64,000 nt of DNA, taken from assembly GCA_964057225.1 (NCBI GenBank), contig CAXKVF010000085.1, positions 1 to 64,000 of the forward strand, in the 5' to 3' direction. Position 1 is the first letter of the stretch, and each line of letters opens with the position of its first letter. This DNA is from Auanema rhodensis. Its lineage: Eukaryota; Nematoda; Chromadorea; Rhabditida; Rhabditidae. The notes under the pieces are model-generated. The model was not told the DNA's origin, made no database searches, and saw only the letters and a list, made by a program, of their open reading frames with translations. Positions 39,904 through 53,449 of the stretch are shown here, one piece after another. The position numbers and the translations under genes were made by a program.

Positions 39904-42015
39904 GCATGGTAACCATGACTTTGAAATTTACGTGAACTTTAATTTATGCTAATTAAATGTACACGTGATGTGCACTTGGTATGTAACTCGCTTCACGTGA
40001 AAGATAAAGAGATGCGGTTTTCAAAATTAGATTCCCCATGTCCATATTAGTCTAAAAACAAATTTTTATTGATATTGGTGCATGGTAACCATGACTTTGA
40101 AATTTACGTGAACTTTAATTTATGCTAATTAAATGTACACGTGATGTGCACTTGGTATGTAACTCGCTTCACGTGAAAGATAAAGAGATGCGGTTTTCAA
40201 AATTAGATTCCCCATGTCCATATTAGTCTAAAAACAAATTTTTATTGATATTGGTGCATGGTAACCATGACTTTGAAATTTACGTGAACTTTAATTTATG
40301 CTAATTAAATGTACACGTGATGTGCACTTGGTATGTAACTCGCTTCACGTGAAAGATGAAGAGATGCAGTTTTCAAAATTAGATTCCCCATGTCCATATT
40401 AGTCTAAAAACAAATTTTTATTGATATTGGTGCATGGTAACCATGACTTTGAAATTTACGTGAACTTTAATTTATGCTAATTAAATGTACACGTGATGTG
40501 CACTTGGTATGTAACTCGCTTCACGTGAAAGATAAAGAGATGCGGTTTTCAAAATTAGATTCCCCATGTCCATATTAGTCTAAAAACAAATTTTTATTGA
40601 TATTGGTGCATGGTAACCATGACTTTGAAATTTACGTGAACTTTAATTTATGCTAATTAAATGTACACGTGATGTGCACTTGGTATGTAACTCGCTTCAC
40701 GTGAAAGATAAAGAGATGCGGTTTTCAAAATTAGATTCCCCATGTCCATATTAGTCTAAAAACAAATTTTTATTGATATTGGTGCATGGTAACCATGACT
40801 TTGAAATTTACGTGAACTTTAATTTATGCTAATTAAATGTACACGTGATGTGCACTTGGTATGTAACTCGCTTCACGTGAAAGATGAAGAGATGCAGTTT
40901 TCAAAATTAGATTCCCCATGTCCATATTAGTCTAAAAACAAATTTTTATTGATATTGGTGCATGGTAACCATGACTTTGAAATTTACGTGAACTTTAATT
41001 TATGCTAATTAAATGTACACGTGATGTGCACTTGGTATGTAACTCGCTTCACGTGAAAGATAAAGAGATGCGGTTTTCAAAATTAGATTCCCCATGTCCA
41101 TATTAGTCTAAAAACAAATTTTTATTGATATTGGTGCATGGTAACCATGACTTTGAAATTTACGTGAACTTTAATTTATGCTAATTAAATGTACACGTGA
41201 TGTGCACTTGGTATGTAACTCGCTTCACGTGAAAGATAAAGAGATGCGGTTTTCAAAATTAGATTCCCCATGTCCATATTAGTCTAAAAACAAATTTTTA
41301 TTGATATTGGTTCATGGTAACCATGACTTTGAAATTTACGTGAACTTTAATTTATGCTAATTAAATGTATACGTGATGTGCACTTGGTATGTAACTCGCT
41401 TCACGTGAAAGATAAAGAGATGCGGTTTTCAAAATTAGATTCCCCATGTCCATATTAGTCTAAAAACAAATTTTTATTGATATTGGTGCATGGTAACCAT
41501 GACTTTGAAATTTACGTGAACTTTAATTTATGCTAATTAAATGTACACGTGATGTGCACTTGGTATGTAACTCGCTTCACGTGAAAGATGAAGAGATGCA
41601 GTTTTCAAAATTAGATTCCCCATGTCCATATTAGTCTAAAAACAAATTTTTATTGATATTGGTGCATGGTAACCATGACTTTGAAATTTACGTGAACTTT
41701 AATTTATGCTAATTAAATGTACACGTGATGTGCACTTGGTATGTAACTCGCTTCACGTGAAAGATAAAGAGATGCGGTTTTCAAAATTAGATTCCCCATG
41801 TCCATATTAGTCTAAAAACAAATTTTTATTGATATTGGTGCATGGTAACCATGACTTTGAAATTTACGTGAACTTTAATTTATGCTAATTAAATGTACAC
41901 GTGATGTGCACTTGGTATGTAACTCGCTTCACGTGAAAGATAAAGAGATGCGGTTTTCAAAATTAGATTCCCCATATCCATATTAGTCTAAAAACAAATT
42001 TTTATTGATATTGGT
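39904..42015. repeat. 12-monomer HOR, copy A (2,112 bp)
   Basis: Variants here reappear 2,112 bp (12 x 176) to the right: GATGAAGAGATGCAG at 40,355, 40,883 and 41,587 (to 42,467, 42,995 and 43,699), GTATACGTG at 41,367 (to 43,479) and CCCATATCC at 41,971 (to 44,083). The spacing of the first marker is 3, 4 and 5 monomers, which closes the 12-monomer unit. The left edge lies after 39,903, where the two copies differ at m160. A GTATACGTG at 39,431, 11 monomers earlier, hints at an older incomplete copy. Confidence 0.88.
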
Positions 42016-44127
42016 TCATGGTAACCATGACTTTGAAATTTACGTGAACTTTAATTTATGCTAATTAAATGTACACGTGATGTGCACTTGGTATGTAACT
42101 CGCTTCACGTGAAAGATAAAGAGATGCGGTTTTCAAAATTAGATTCCCCATGTCCATATTAGTCTAAAAACAAATTTTTATTGATATTGGTGCATGGTAA
42201 CCATGACTTTGAAATTTACGTGAACTTTAATTTATGCTAATTAAATGTACACGTGATGTGCACTTGGTATGTAACTCGCTTCACGTGAAAGATAAAGAGA
42301 TGCGGTTTTCAAAATTAGATTCCCCATGTCCATATTAGTCTAAAAACAAATTTTTATTGATATTGGTGCATGGTAACCATGACTTTGAAATTTACGTGAA
42401 CTTTAATTTATGCTAATTAAATGTACACGTGATGTGCACTTGGTATGTAACTCGCTTCACGTGAAAGATGAAGAGATGCAGTTTTCAAAATTAGATTCCC
42501 CATGTCCATATTAGTCTAAAAACAAATTTTTATTGATATTGGTGCATGGTAACCATGACTTTGAAATTTACGTGAACTTTAATTTATGCTAATTAAATGT
42601 ACACGTGATGTGCACTTGGTATGTAACTCGCTTCACGTGAAAGATAAAGAGATGCGGTTTTCAAAATTAGATTCCCTATGTCCATATTAGTCTAAAAACA
42701 AATTTTTATTGATATTGGTGCATGGTAACCATGACTTTGAAATTTACGTGAACTTTAATTTATGCTAATTAAATGTACACGTGATGTGCACTTGGTATGT
42801 AACTCGCTTCACGTGAAAGATAAAGAGATGCGGTTTTCAAAATTAGATTCCCCATGTCCATATTAGTCTAAAAACAAATTTTTATTGATATTGGTGCATG
42901 GTAACCATGACTTTGAAATTTACGTGAACTTTAATTTATGCTAATTAAATGTACACGTGATGTGCACTTGGTATGTAACTCGCTTCACGTGAAAGATGAA
43001 GAGATGCAGTTTTCAAAATTAGATTCCCCATGTCCATATTAGTCTAAAAACAAATTTTTATTGATATTGGTGCATGGTAACCATGACTTTGAAATTTACG
43101 TGAACTTTAATTTATGCTAATTAAATGTACACGTGATGTGCACTTGGTATGTAACTCGCTTCACGTGAAAGATAAAGAGATGCGGTTTTCAAAATTAGAT
43201 TCCCCATGTCCATATTAGTCTAAAAACAAATTTTTATTGATATTGGTGCATGGTAACCATGACTTTGAAATTTACGTGAACTTTAATTTATGCTAATTAA
43301 ATGTACACGTGATGTGCACTTGGTATGTAACTCGCTTCACGTGAAAGATAAAGAGATGCGGTTTTCAAAATTAGATTCCCCATGTCCATATTAGTCTAAA
43401 AACAAATTTTTATTGATATTGGTTCATGGTAACCATGACTTTGAAATTTACGTGAACTTTAATTTATGCTAATTAAATGTATACGTGATGTGCACTTGGT
43501 ATGTAACTCGCTTCACGTGAAAGATAAAGAGATGCGGTTTTCAAAATTAGATTCCCCATGTCCATATTAGTCTAAAAACAAATTTTTATTGATATTGGTG
43601 CATGGTAACCATGACTTTGAAATTTACGTGAACTTTAATTTATGCTAATTAAATGTACACGTGATGTGCACTTGGTATGTAACTCGCTTCACGTGAAAGA
43701 TGAAGAGATGCAGTTTTCAAAATTAGATTCCCCATGTCCATATTAGTCTAAAAACAAATTTTTATTGATATTGGTGCATGGTAACCATGACTTTGAAATT
43801 TACGTGAACTTTAATTTATGCTAATTAAATGTACACGTGATGTGCACTTGGTATGTAACTCGCTTCACGTGAAAGATAAAGAGATGCGGTTTTCAAAATT
43901 AGATTCCCCATGTCCATATTAGTCTAAAAACAAATTTTTATTGATATTGGTGCATGGTAACCATGACTTTGAAATTTACGTGAACTTTAATTTATGCTAA
44001 TTAAATGTACACGTGATGTGCACTTGGTATGTAACTCGCTTCACGTGAAAGATAAAGAGATGCGGTTTTCAAAATTAGATTCCCCATATCCATATTAGTC
44101 TAAAAACAAATTTTTATTGATATTGGT
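42016..44127. repeat. 12-monomer HOR, copy B (2,112 bp)
   Basis: Second copy of the preceding block, with the same marker order. It has a private CCCTATG near 42,676 where copy A has CCCCATG. The match stops by 44,146, where GACTTCG replaces GACTTTG. GATGCAG loses the CpG at m95 by a G-to-A change and is not seen outside 38.6-43.8 kb. Confidence 0.88.
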
Positions 44128-46054
44128 TCATGGTAACCATGACTTCGAAATTTACGTGAACTTTAATTTATGCTAATTAAATGTACACGTGATGTGCACT
44201 TGGTATGTAACTCGCTTCACGTGAAAGATAAAGAGATGCGGTTTTCAAAATTAGATTCCCCATGTCCATATTAGTCTAAAAACAAATTTTTATTGATATT
44301 GGTGCATGGTAACCATGACTTTGAAAGTTACGTGAACTTTAATTTATGCTAATTAAATGTACACGTGATGTGCACTTGGTATGTAACTCGCTTCACGTGA
44401 AAGATAAAGAGATGCGGTTTTCAAAATTAGATTCCCCATGTCCATATTAGTCTAAAAACAAATTTTTATTGATATTGGTTCATGGTAACCATGACTTTGA
44501 AATTTACGTGAACTTTAATTTATGCTAATTAAATGTACACGTGATGTGCACTTGGTATGTAACTCGCTTCACGTGAAAGATAAAGAGATGCGGTTTTCAA
44601 AATTAGATTCCCCATGTCCATATTAGTCTAAAAACAAATTTTTATTGATATTGGTGCATGGTAACCATGACTTTGAAATTTACGTGAACTTTAATTTATG
44701 CTAATTAAATGTACACGTGATGTGCACTTGGTATGTAACTCGCTTCACGTGAAAGATAAAGAGATGCGGTTTTCAAAATTAGATTCCCCATGTCCATATT
44801 AGTTTAAAAACAAATTTTTATTGATATTGGTGCATGGTAACCATGACTTTGAAATTTACGTGAACTTTAATTTATGCTAATTAAATGTACACGTGATGTG
44901 CACTTGGTATGTAACTCGCTTCACGTGAAAGATAAAGAGATGCGGTTTTCAAAATTAGATTCCCCATGTCTATATTAGTCTAAAAACAAATTTTTATTGA
45001 TATTGGTTCATGGTAACCATGACTTTGAAATTTACGTGAACTTTAATTTATGCTAATTAAATGTACACGTGATGTGCACTTGGTATGTAACTCGCTTCAC
45101 GTGAAAGATAAAGAGATGCGGTTTTCAAAATTAGATTCCCCATGTCCATATTAGTCTAAAAACAAATTTTTATTGATATTGGTGCATGGTAACCATGACT
45201 TTGAAATTTACGTGAACTTTAATTTATGCTAATTAAATGTACACGTGATGTGCACTTAGTATGTAACTCGCTTCACGTGAAAGATAAAGAGATGCGGTTT
45301 TCAAAATTAGATTCCCCATGTCCATATTAGTCTAAAAACAAATTTTTATTGATATTGGTTCATGGTAACCATGACTTTGAAATTTACGTGAACTTTAATT
45401 TATGCTAATTAAATGTACACGTGATGTGCACTTGGTATGTAACTCGCTTCACGTGAAAGATAAAGAGATGCGGTTTTCAAAATTAGATTCCCCATGTCCA
45501 TATTAGTCTAAAAACAAATTTTTATTGATATTGGTGCATGGTAACCATGACTTTGAAATTTACGTGAACTTTAATTTATGCTAATTAAATGTACACGTGA
45601 TGTGCACTTGGTATGTAACTCGCTTCACGTGAAAGATGAAGAGATGCGGTTTGCAAAATTAGATTCCCCATGTCTATATTAGTCTAAAAACAAATTTTTA
45701 TTGACATTGGTGCATGGTAACCATGACTTTGAAATTTACGTGAACTTTAATTTATGCTAATTAAATGTACACGTGATGTGCACTTGGTATGTAACTCGCT
45801 TCACGTGAAAGATAAAGAGATGCGGTTTTCAAAATTAGATTCCCCATGTCCATATTAGTCTAAAAACAAATTTTTATTGATATTGGTGCATGGTAACCAT
45901 GACTTTGAAATTTACGTGAACTTTAATTTATGCTAATTAAATGTACACGTGATGTGCACTTGGTATGTAACTCGCTTCACGTGAAAGATGAAGAGATGCG
46001 GTTTTCAAAATTAGATTCCCCATGTCCATATTAGTCTAAAAACAAATTTTTATT
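44128..46054. repeat. Mosaic 176-bp monomers, 44.1-46.1 kb
   Basis: Full-length units with GGTTC and GGTGC forms alternating for much of the stretch. Private changes include GAAAGTTACG near 44,325, a T in AGTTTAAAA near 44,803, CTTAGTATG near 45,257 and CATGTCTATATT near 44,968 and 45,671. A unit with GTTTGC and GACATTGG (45,651 and 45,704) is an early form of a unit in the HOR that follows. Nothing but satellite is visible. Confidence 0.75.
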
Positions 46055-47110
46055 AATATTGGTTCATGGTAACCATGACTTTGAAATTTACGTGAACTTT
46101 AATTTATGCTAATTAAATGTACACGTGATGTGCACTTGGTATGTAACTCGCTTCATGTGAAAGATAAAGAGATGCGGTTTTCAAAATTAGATTCCCCATG
46201 TCCATATTAGTCTAAAAACAAATTTTTATTGATATTGGTGCATGGTAACCATAACTTTGAAATTTACGTGAACTTTAATTTATGCTAATTAAATGTACAC
46301 GTGATGTGCACTTGGTATGTAACTCGCTTCACGTGAAAGATGAAGAGATGCGGTTTGCAAAATTAGATTCCCCATGTCCATATTAGTCTAAAAACAAATT
46401 TTTATTGACATTGGTGCATGGTAACCATGACTTTGAAATTTACGTGAACTTTAATTTATGCTAATTAAATGTACACGTGATGTGCACTTGGTATGTAACT
46501 CGCTTCACGTGAAAGATAAAGAGATGCGGTTTTCAAAATTAGATTCCCCATCTCCATATTAGTCTAAAAACAAATTTTTATTGATATTGGTGCATGGTAA
46601 CCATGACTTTGAAATTTACGTGAACTTTAATTTATGCTAATTAAATGTACACGTGATGTGCACTTGGTATGTAACTCGCTTCACGTAAAAGATGAAGAGA
46701 TGCGGTTTTCAAAATTAGATTCCCCATGTCCATATTAGTCTAAAAACAAATTTTTATTGATATTGGTGCATGGTAACCATGACTTTGAAATTTACGTGAA
46801 CTTTAATTTATGCTAATTAAATGTACACGTGATGTGCACTTGGTATGTAACTCGCTTCACGTGAAAGATAAAGAGATGCGGTTTTCAAAATTAGATTCCC
46901 CATGTCCATATTAGTCTAAAAACAAATTTTTATTGATATTGGTGCATGGTAACCATGACTTTGAAATTTACGTGAACTTTAATTTATGCTAATTAAATGT
47001 ACACGTGATGTGCACTTGGTATGTAACTCGCTTCACGTGAAAGATGAAGAGATGCGGTTTTCAAAATTAGATTCCCCATGTCCATATTAGTCTAAAAACA
47101 AATTTTTATT
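46055..47110. repeat. Six-monomer HOR, copy 1 (1,056 bp)
   Basis: The unit order is marked by AATATTGG (46,055), CATGTG (46,154), CCATAACTTTG (about 46,249), GTTTGC with GACATTGG (about 46,354 and 46,406), CATCTCC (46,549) and CACGTAAAAGATG (46,683). The next AATATTGG lies exactly 1,056 bp on. CATGTG breaks the second CACGTG box by a C-to-T change at a CpG. Confidence 0.87.
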
Positions 47111-47990
47111 AATATTGGTTCATGGTAACCATGACTTTGAAATTTACGTGAACTTTAATTTATGCTAATTAAATGTACACGTGATGTGCACTTGGTATGT
47201 AACTCGCTTCATGTGAAAGATAAAGAGATGCGGTTTTCAAAATTAGATTCCCCATGTCCATATTAGTCTAAAAACAAATTTTTATTGATATTGGTGCATG
47301 GTAACCATAACTTTGAAATTTACGTGAACTTTAATTTATGCTAATTAAATGTACACGTGATGTGCACTTGGTATGTAACTCGCTTCACGTGAAAGATAAA
47401 GAGATGCGGTTTTCAAAATTAGATTCCCCATCTCCATATTAGTCTAAAAACAAATTTTTATTGATATTGGTGCATGGTAACCATGACTTTGAAATTTACG
47501 TGAACTTTAATTTATGCTAATTAAATGTACACGTGATGTGCACTTGGTATGTAACTCGCTTCACGTAAAAGATGAAGAGATGCGGTTTTCAAAATTAGAT
47601 TCCCCATGTCCATATTAGTCTAAAAACAAATTTTTATTGATATTGGCGCATGGTAACCATGACTTTGAAATTTACGTGAACTTTAATTTATGCTAATTAA
47701 ATGTACACGTGATGTGCACTTGGTATGTAACTCGCTTCACGTGAAAGATAAAGAGATGCGGTTTTCAAAATTAGATTCCCCATGTCCATATTAGTCTAAA
47801 AACAAATTTTTATTGATATTGGTGCATGGTAACCATGACTTTGAAATTTACGTGAACTTTAATTTATGCTAATTAAATGTACACGTGATGTGCACTTGGT
47901 ATGTAACTCGCTTCACGTGAAAGATGAAGAGATGCGGTTTTCAAAATTAGATTCCCCATGTCCATATTAGTCTAAAAACAAATTTTTATT
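47111..47990. repeat. Six-monomer HOR, copy 2, one monomer missing (880 bp)
   Basis: The same ordered markers occur (AATATTGG 47,111; CATGTG 47,210; CCATAACTTTG; CATCTCC; CACGTAAAAG), but the GTTTGC plus GACATTGG monomer is absent, leaving five monomers. The loss is exactly 176 bp, as expected from slippage or unequal exchange between neighbouring units. A private GGCGC occurs near 47,646. Confidence 0.87.
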
Positions 47991-49046
47991 AATATTGGTT
48001 CATGGTAACCATGACTTTGAAATTTACGTGAACTTTAATTTATGCTAATTAAATGTACACGTGATGTGCACTTGGTATGTAACTCGCTTCATGTGAAAGA
48101 TAAAGAGATGCGGTTTTCAAAATTAGATTCCCCATGTCCATATTAGTCTAAAAACAAATTTTTATTGATATTGGTGCATGGTAACCATAACTTTGAAATT
48201 TACGTGAACTTTAATTTATGCTAATTAAATGTACACGTGATGTGCACTTGGTATGTAACTCGCTTCACGTGAAAGATGAAGAGATGCGGTTTGCAAAATT
48301 AGATTCCCCATGTCCATATTAGTCTAAAAACAAATTTTTATTGACATTGGTGCATGGTAACCATGACTTTGAAATTTACGTGAACTTTAATTTATGCTAA
48401 TTAAATGTACACGTGATGTGCACTTGGTATGTAACTCGCTTCACGTGAAAGATAAAGAGATGCGGTTTTCAAAATTAGATTCCCCATCTCCATATTAGTC
48501 TAAAAACAAATTTTTATTGATATTGGTGCATGGTAACCATGACTTTGAAATTTACGTGAACTTTAATTTATGCTAATTAAATGTACACGTGATGTGCACT
48601 TGGTATGTAACTCGCTTCACGTAAAAGATGAAGAGATGCGGTTTTCAAAATTAGATTCCCCATGTCCATATTAGTCTAAAAACAAATTTTTATTGATATT
48701 GGTGCATGGTAACCATGACTTTGAAATTTACGTGAACTTTAATTTATGCTAATTAAATGTACACGTGATGTGCACTTGGTATGTAACTCGCTTCACGTGA
48801 AAGATAAGGAGATGCGGTTTTCAAAATTAGATTCCCCATGTCCATATTAGTCTAAAAACAAATTTTTATTGATATTGGTGCATGGTAACCATGACTTTGA
48901 AATTTACGTGAACTTTAATTTATGCTAATTAAATGTACACGTGATGTGCACTTGGTATGTAACTCGCTTCACGTGAAAGATGAAGAGATGCGGTTTTCAT
49001 AATTAGATTCCCCATGTCCATATTAGTCTAAAAACAAATTTTTATT
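47991..49046. repeat. Six-monomer HOR, copy 3 (about 1,056 bp)
   Basis: All six monomers are back: AATATTGG 47,991, CATGTG 48,090, CCATAACTTTG about 48,184, GTTTGC about 48,291 with GACATTGG 48,343, CATCTCC about 48,486 and CACGTAAAAG about 48,619. The expected next AATATTGG near 49,047 is absent, so the HOR ends here. A GATAAGGAG variant appears near 48,804. Confidence 0.83.
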
Positions 49047-52000
49047 GATATTGGTGCATGGTAACCATGACTTTGAAATTTACGTGAACTTTAATTTATG
49101 CTAATTAAATGTACACGTGATGTGCACTTGGTATGTAACTCGCTTCACGTGAAAGATGAAGAGATGCGGTTTTCAAAATTAGATTCCCCATGTCCATATT
49201 AGTCTAAAAACAAATTTTTATTGATATTGGTGCATGGTAACCATGACTTTGAAATTTACGTGAACTTTAATTTATGCTAATTAAATGTACACGTGATGTG
49301 CACTTGGTATGTAACTCGCTTCACGTGAAAGATAAAGAGATGCGGTTTTCAAAATTAGATTCCCCATGTCCATATTAGTCTAAAAACAAATTTTTATTGA
49401 TATTGGTTCATGGTAACCATGACTTTGAAATTTACGTGAACTTTAATTTATGCTAATTAAATGTACACGTGATGTGCACTTGGTATGTAACTCGCTTCAC
49501 GTGAAAGATGAAGAGATGCGGTTTTCAAAATTAGATTCCCCATGTCCATATTAGTCTAAAAACAAATTTTTATTGATATTGGTGCATGGTAACCATGACT
49601 TTGAAATTTACGTGAACTTTAATTTATGCTAATTAAATGTACACGTGATGTGCACTTGGTATGTAACTCGCTTCACGTGAAAGATAAAGAGATGCGGTTT
49701 TCAAAATTAGATTCCCCATGTCCATATTAGTCTAAAAACAAATTTTTATTGATATTGGTGCATGGTAACCATGACTTTGAAATTTACGTGAACTTTAATT
49801 TATGCTAATTAAATGTACACGTGATGTGCACTTGGTATGTAACTCGCTTCACGTGAAAGATAAAGAGATGCGGTTTTCAAAATTAGATTCCCCATGTCCA
49901 TATTAGTCTAAAAACAAATTTTTATTGATATTGGTTCATGGTAACCATGACTTTGAAATTTACGTGAACTTTAATTTATGCTAATTAAATGTACACGTGA
50001 TGTGCACTTGGTATGTAACTCGCTTCACGTGAAAGATAAAGAGATGCGGTTTTCACAATTAGATTCCCCATGTCCATATTAGTCTAAAAACAAATTTTTA
50101 TTGATATTGGTTCATGGTAACCATGACTTTGAAATTTACGTGAACTTTAATTTATGCTAATTAAATGTACACGTGATGTGCACTTGGTATGTAACTCGCT
50201 TCACGTGAAAGATAAAGAGATGCGGTTTTCAAAATTAGATTCCCCATGTCCATATTAGTCTAAAAACAAATTTTTATTGATATTGGTGCATGGTAACCAT
50301 GACTTTGAAATTTACGTGAACTTTAATTTATGCTAATTAAATGTACACGTGATGTGCACTTGGTATGTAACTCGCTTCACGTGAAAGATGAAGAGATGCG
50401 GTTTGCAAAATTAGATTCCCCATGTCCATATTAGTCTAAAAACAAATTTTTATTGACATTGGTGCATGGTAACCATGACTTTGAAATTTACGTGAACTTT
50501 AATTTATGCTAATTAAATGTACACGTGATGTGCACTTGGTATGTAACTCGCTTCACGTGAAAGATAAAGAGATGCGGTTTTCAAAATTAGATTCCCCATG
50601 TCCATATTAGTCTAAAAACAAATTTTTATTGATATTGGTGCATGGTAACCATGACTTTCAAATTTACGTGAACTTTAATTTATGCTAATTAAATGTACAC
50701 GTGATGTGCACTTGGTATGTAACTCGCTTCACGTGAAAGATGAAGAGATGCGGTTTTCAAAATTAGATTCCCCATGTCCATATTAGTCTAAAAACAAATT
50801 TTTATTGATATTGGTGCATGGTAACCATGACTTTGAAATTTACGTGAACTTTAATTTATGCTAATTAAATGTACACGTGATGTGCACTTGGTATGTAACT
50901 CGCTTCACGTGAAAGATAAAGAGATGCGGTTTTCAAAATTAGATTCCCCATGTCCATATTAGTCTAAAAACAAATTTTTATTGATATTGGTGCATGGTAA
51001 CCATGACTTTGAAATTTACGTGAACTTTAATTTATGCTAATTAAATGTACACGTGATGGTCACTTGGTATGTAACTCGCTTCACGTGAAAGATAAAGAGA
51101 TGCGGTTTTCAAAATTAGATTCCCCATGTCCATATTAGTCTAAAAACAAATTTTTATTGATATTGGTTCATGGTAACCATGACTTTGAAATTTACGTGAA
51201 CTTTAATTTATGCTAATTAAATGTACACGTGATGTGCACTTGGTATGTAACTCGCTTCACGTGAAAGATAAAGAGATGCGGTTTTCAAAATTAGATTCCC
51301 CATGTCCATATTAATCTAAAAACAAATTTTTATTGATATTGGTGCATGGTAACCATGACTTTGAAATTTACGTGAACTTTAATTTATGCTAATTAAATGT
51401 ACACGTGATGTGCACTTGGTATGTAACTCGCTTCACGTGAAAGATAAAGAGATGCGGTTTTCAAAATTAGATTCCCCATGTCCATATTAGTCTAAAAACA
51501 AATTTTTATTGATATTGGTGCATGGTAACCATGACTTTGAAATTTACGTGAACTTTAATTTATGCTAATTAAATGTACACGTGATGTGCACTTGGTATGT
51601 AACTCGCTTCACGTGAAAGATAACGAGATGCGGTTTTCAAAATTAGATTCCCCATGTCCATATTAGTCTAAAAACAAATTTTTATTGGTATTGGTTCATG
51701 GTAACCATGACTTTGAAATTTACGTGAACTTTAATTTATGCTAATTAAATGTACACGTGATGTGCACTTGGTAAGTAACTCGCTTCACGTGAAAGATAAA
51801 GAGATGCGGTTTTCAAAATTAGATTCCCCATGTCCATATTAGTCTAAAAACAAATTTTTATTGATATTGGTGCATGGTAACCATGACTTTGAAATTTACG
51901 TGAACTTTAATTTATGCTAATTAAATGTACACGTGATGTGCACTTGGTATGTAACTCGCTTCACGTGAAAAATAAAGAGATGCGGTTTTCAAAATTAGAT

Positions 52001-53449
52001 TCCCCATGTCCATATTAGTCTAAAAACAAATTTTTATTGACATTGGTGCATGGTAACCATGACTTTGAAATTTACGTGAACTTTAATTTATGCTAATTAA
52101 ATGTACACGTGATGTGCACTTGGTATGTAACTCGCTTCACGTGAAAGATGAAGAGATGCGGTTTTCAAAATTAGATTCCCCATGTCCATATTAGTCTAAA
52201 AACAAATTTTTATTGATATTGGTGCATGGTAACCATGACTTTGAAATTTACGTGAACTTTAATTTATGCTAATTAAATGTACACGTGATGTGCACTTGGT
52301 ATGTAACTCGCTTCACGTGAAAGATGAAGAGATGCGGTTTTCAAAATTAGATTCCCCATGTCCATATTAGTCTAAAAACAAATTTTTATTGATATTGGTG
52401 CATGGTAACCATGACTTTGAAATTTACGTGAACTTTAATTTATGCTAATTAAATGTACACGTGATGTGCACTTGGTATGTAACTCGCTTCACGTGAAAGA
52501 TAAATAGATGCGGTTTTCAAAATTAGATTCCCCATGTCCATATTAGTCTAAAAACAAATTTTTATTGATATTGGTTCATGGTAACCATGACTTTGAAATT
52601 TACGTGAACTTTAATTTATGCTAATTAAATGTACACGTGATGTGCACTTGGTATGTAACTCGCTTCACGTGAAAGATGAAGAGATGCGGTTTTCAAAATT
52701 AGATTCCCCATGTCCATATTAGTCTAAAAACAAATTTTTATTGATATTGGTGCATGGTAACCATGACTTTGAAATTTACGTGAACTTTAATTTATGCTAA
52801 TTAAATGTACACGTGATGTGCACTTGGTATGTAACTCGCTTCACGTGAAAGATAAGGAGATGCGGTTTTCAAAATTAGATTCCCCATGTCCATATTAGTC
52901 TAAAAACAAATTTTTATTGATATTGGTGCATGGTAACCATGACTTTGAAATTTACGTGAACTTTAATTTATGCTAATTAAATGTACACGTGATGTGCACT
53001 TGGTATGTAACTCGCTTCACGTGAAAGATAAGGAGATGCGGTTTTCAAAATTAGATTCCCCATGTCCATATTAGTCTAAAAACAAATTTTTATTGATATT
53101 GGTGCATGGTAACCATGACTTTGAAATTTACGTGAACTTTAATTTATGCTAATTAAATGTACACGTGATGTGCACTTGGTATGTAACTCGCTTCACGTGA
53201 AAGATAAAGAGATGCGGTTTTCAAAATTAGATTCCCCATGTCCATATTAGTCTAAAAACAAATTTTTATTGATATTGGTGCATGGTAACCATGACTTTGA
53301 AATTTACGTGAACTTTAATTTATGCTAATTAAATGTACACGTGATGTGCACTTGGTATGTAACTCGCTTCACGTGAAAGATGAAGAGATGCGGTTTTCAA
53401 AATTAGATTCCCCATGTCCATATTAGTCTAAAAACAAATTTTTATTGAT

